64,000 nt of DNA from Pedobacter sp. MC2016-15. Lineage in GTDB: Bacteria; Bacteroidota; Bacteroidia; Sphingobacteriales; Sphingobacteriaceae. The notes beneath the pieces are model-generated. The model saw only the letters and a list, made by a program, of their open reading frames with translations, did not search any database and was not told where the DNA came from. Location: assembly GCF_026239695.1 (NCBI RefSeq), contig NZ_JAPIVS010000004.1:434001-498000 (forward strand). The letters are read 5' to 3'. This document shows, piece after piece, positions 63,019 through 64,000 of the stretch (positions are counted from its first letter, which is position 1; each line of letters begins with the position of its first letter). Position numbers and translations under genes: made by a program.

Positions 63019-64000
63019 TTAGTAAGTGATGACTTGTTCTTCAAGTTGTTCAGGAAGGTCACGGTAGTTATACTGCTGTCCTCTCAGCTGCGGTTCAAAA
63101 CCGGCTTCTCTGATGGCATCCTGTATACCTTTGGCCGTAAAACGATGCGGAGCACCAGCAGCAGAAACCACGTTTTCCTCGATCATGATCGAGCCAAAAT
63201 CATTTGCACCCGCATGAAGACAAAGCTGCGCTACATTTTTACCCACAGTAAGCCATGAGGCCTGTATATTTTTGATATTGGGAAGCATAATCCTGCTCAG
63301 TGCCAGCATTCTGATATATTCATCACCCGAAACATCATTCGTGATACCTCTCAGACGTTTCAATAAAGTACCATCATCCTGGAAAGGCCATGGAATAAAA
63401 GCTAAAAATCCTTTGGCATGCTCTGGTTTTTCACTCTGTACTTCCCTGATCCATACGAGGTGTTCAAAACGTTCGTCTATAGTTTCAACATGACCAAACA
63501 TCATCGTTGCCGAAGTTGTAATATCCAGCTGGTGTGCTGCACGCATGACATCAAGCCATTCCTGTCCGCCGCATTTTCCTTTGGAGATCAGTCGTCTTAC
63601 CCTGTCATTCAGGATTTCTGCTCCAGCGCCTGGTAAGGAGTCCATTCCTGCGACTTTCAATGCGCTTAAAACCTCTGTATGCGACAGTTTCTCCAGTTTC
63701 GCAACGTGGGCAATCTCAGGCGGGCCCAGTGCATGTAACTTGAGATCAGGATAAAGTTCTTTTAATTTTCTGAAAAGATCGGCATAGAAGTTTAGGCCCA
63801 GGTCAGGATGATGACCACCCTGCAGCAGCAGCTGATCGCCCCCAAGGCGGAAAGTTTCTTCAATCTTCACCTTATAGGTTTCAATATCTGTAATATAGCT
63901 ATCTTCATGACCGGGTCTTCTGAAAAAATTGCAAAACTTGCAATTGGCAATACATACATTGGTGGTATTGACATTGCGATCGATCTGCCAGGTGACTTTA
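63019..64000 (-). CDS. mqnC: Cyclic dehypoxanthinyl futalosine synthase, 5' end cut by window
   Basis: The frame runs off base 64000 on the minus strand. The visible part begins KVTWQIDRNVNTTNVCIANC and contains the radical SAM cluster motif CIANCKFC, then GGDQLLLQGGHHPDLGLNFY, LHALGPPEIAHVAKL and SATMMFGHVET, all typical of MqnC. It cyclises dehypoxanthine futalosine in the futalosine route to menaquinone. The internal methionine at 63870 is not the true start, because the radical SAM cysteines lie upstream of it. Confidence 0.95.
   Translation of the reverse strand, partial: KVTWQIDRNVNTTNVCIANCKFCNFFRRPGHEDSYITDIETYKVKIEETFRLGGDQLLLQGGHHPDLGLNFYADLFRKLKELYPDLKLHALGPPEIAHVAKLEKLSHTEVLSALKVAGMDSLPGAGAEILNDRVRRLISKGKCGGQEWLDVMRAAHQLDITTSATMMFGHVETIDERFEHLVWIREVQSEKPEHAKGFLAFIPWPFQDDGTLLKRLRGITNDVSGDEYIRMLALSRIMLPNIKNIQASWLTVGKNVAQLCLHAGANDFGSIMIEENVVSAAGAPHRFTAKGIQDAIREAGFEPQLRGQQYNYRDLPEQLEEQVITY

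Overview
The window reads as a stretch of chromosome from a Sphingobacteriaceae-like member of the Bacteroidota (Pedobacter or a close relative). The evidence is a SusC/SusD outer-membrane pair, promoters of the TTTG-N(19-21)-TAnnTTTG type, a RagA/SusD lipobox, one-component propeller histidine kinases, DUF5723-type barrels, futalosine-pathway menaquinone synthesis (mqnC) and moderate, AT-leaning base composition. No tRNA, rRNA, CRISPR array, insertion sequence or prophage was seen. Both ends are truncated genes: the tail of an unidentified gene at base 2 and the C-terminal part of mqnC running off base 64000.

Layout. 0-2 kb: end of a hydroxamate-type siderophore operon (IucA/IucC synthetase). 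2.4-8.4 kb: susC-susD with a strong terminator, then two small secreted proteins (one unknown, one thioredoxin-like). 8.5-9.5 kb: class I fructose-bisphosphate aldolase. 9.5-18.2 kb: a signalling block with three related receiver proteins, a receiver-kinase, and a leftward operon that joins a GNAT-like enzyme, a ThiF/E1-nitroreductase fusion (Rv1355c/MoeY type) and a 7TMR-DISM histidine kinase. This is the best candidate for an undescribed system. 18.3-26 kb: AsmA-like protein, Crp/Fnr regulator with a hairpin across its start codon, AhpD-like protein, FUSC membrane protein, rpoN. 26.2-30.2 kb: mscL, ChaN-like protein, and a LiaF-like/LytS-type kinase/LytTR regulator operon. 30.3-31.9 kb: rpmH-rnpA-yidD-tsaB. 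32-35 kb: two envelope proteins. 35-39 kb: DUF423, priA, pcm, smpB. 39-42.3 kb: Nramp transporter fused to a universal stress domain with its DtxR-type regulator, then an Lrp regulator. 42.3-50.7 kb: ung, thioredoxin-like protein, TPR protein, lysS, acyl-CoA synthetase, A-type Fe-S carrier, iscS, methylmalonyl-CoA epimerase. 50.7-55.7 kb: rpmE, a GlmU-like nucleotidyltransferase, tpiA-prmA-mpl and a small HTH protein. 55.7-61.2 kb: a GNAT-like protein, an acidic 65-residue protein and a LytTR/propeller-kinase pair. 61.4-63 kb: two ferritin-like exported proteins. 63-64 kb: mqnC.

Most genes are core housekeeping in short operons. Metal and redox handling recurs: siderophore synthesis, Nramp with its regulator, Fe-S assembly, ferritin-like proteins. 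Signal transduction is heavily represented, with two LytTR-type pairs, two conventional kinases and three stand-alone receivers. Start codons were moved inward from the longest reading frame where the extension was a TTG start, overlapped a terminator or divergent gene, or lacked family support.
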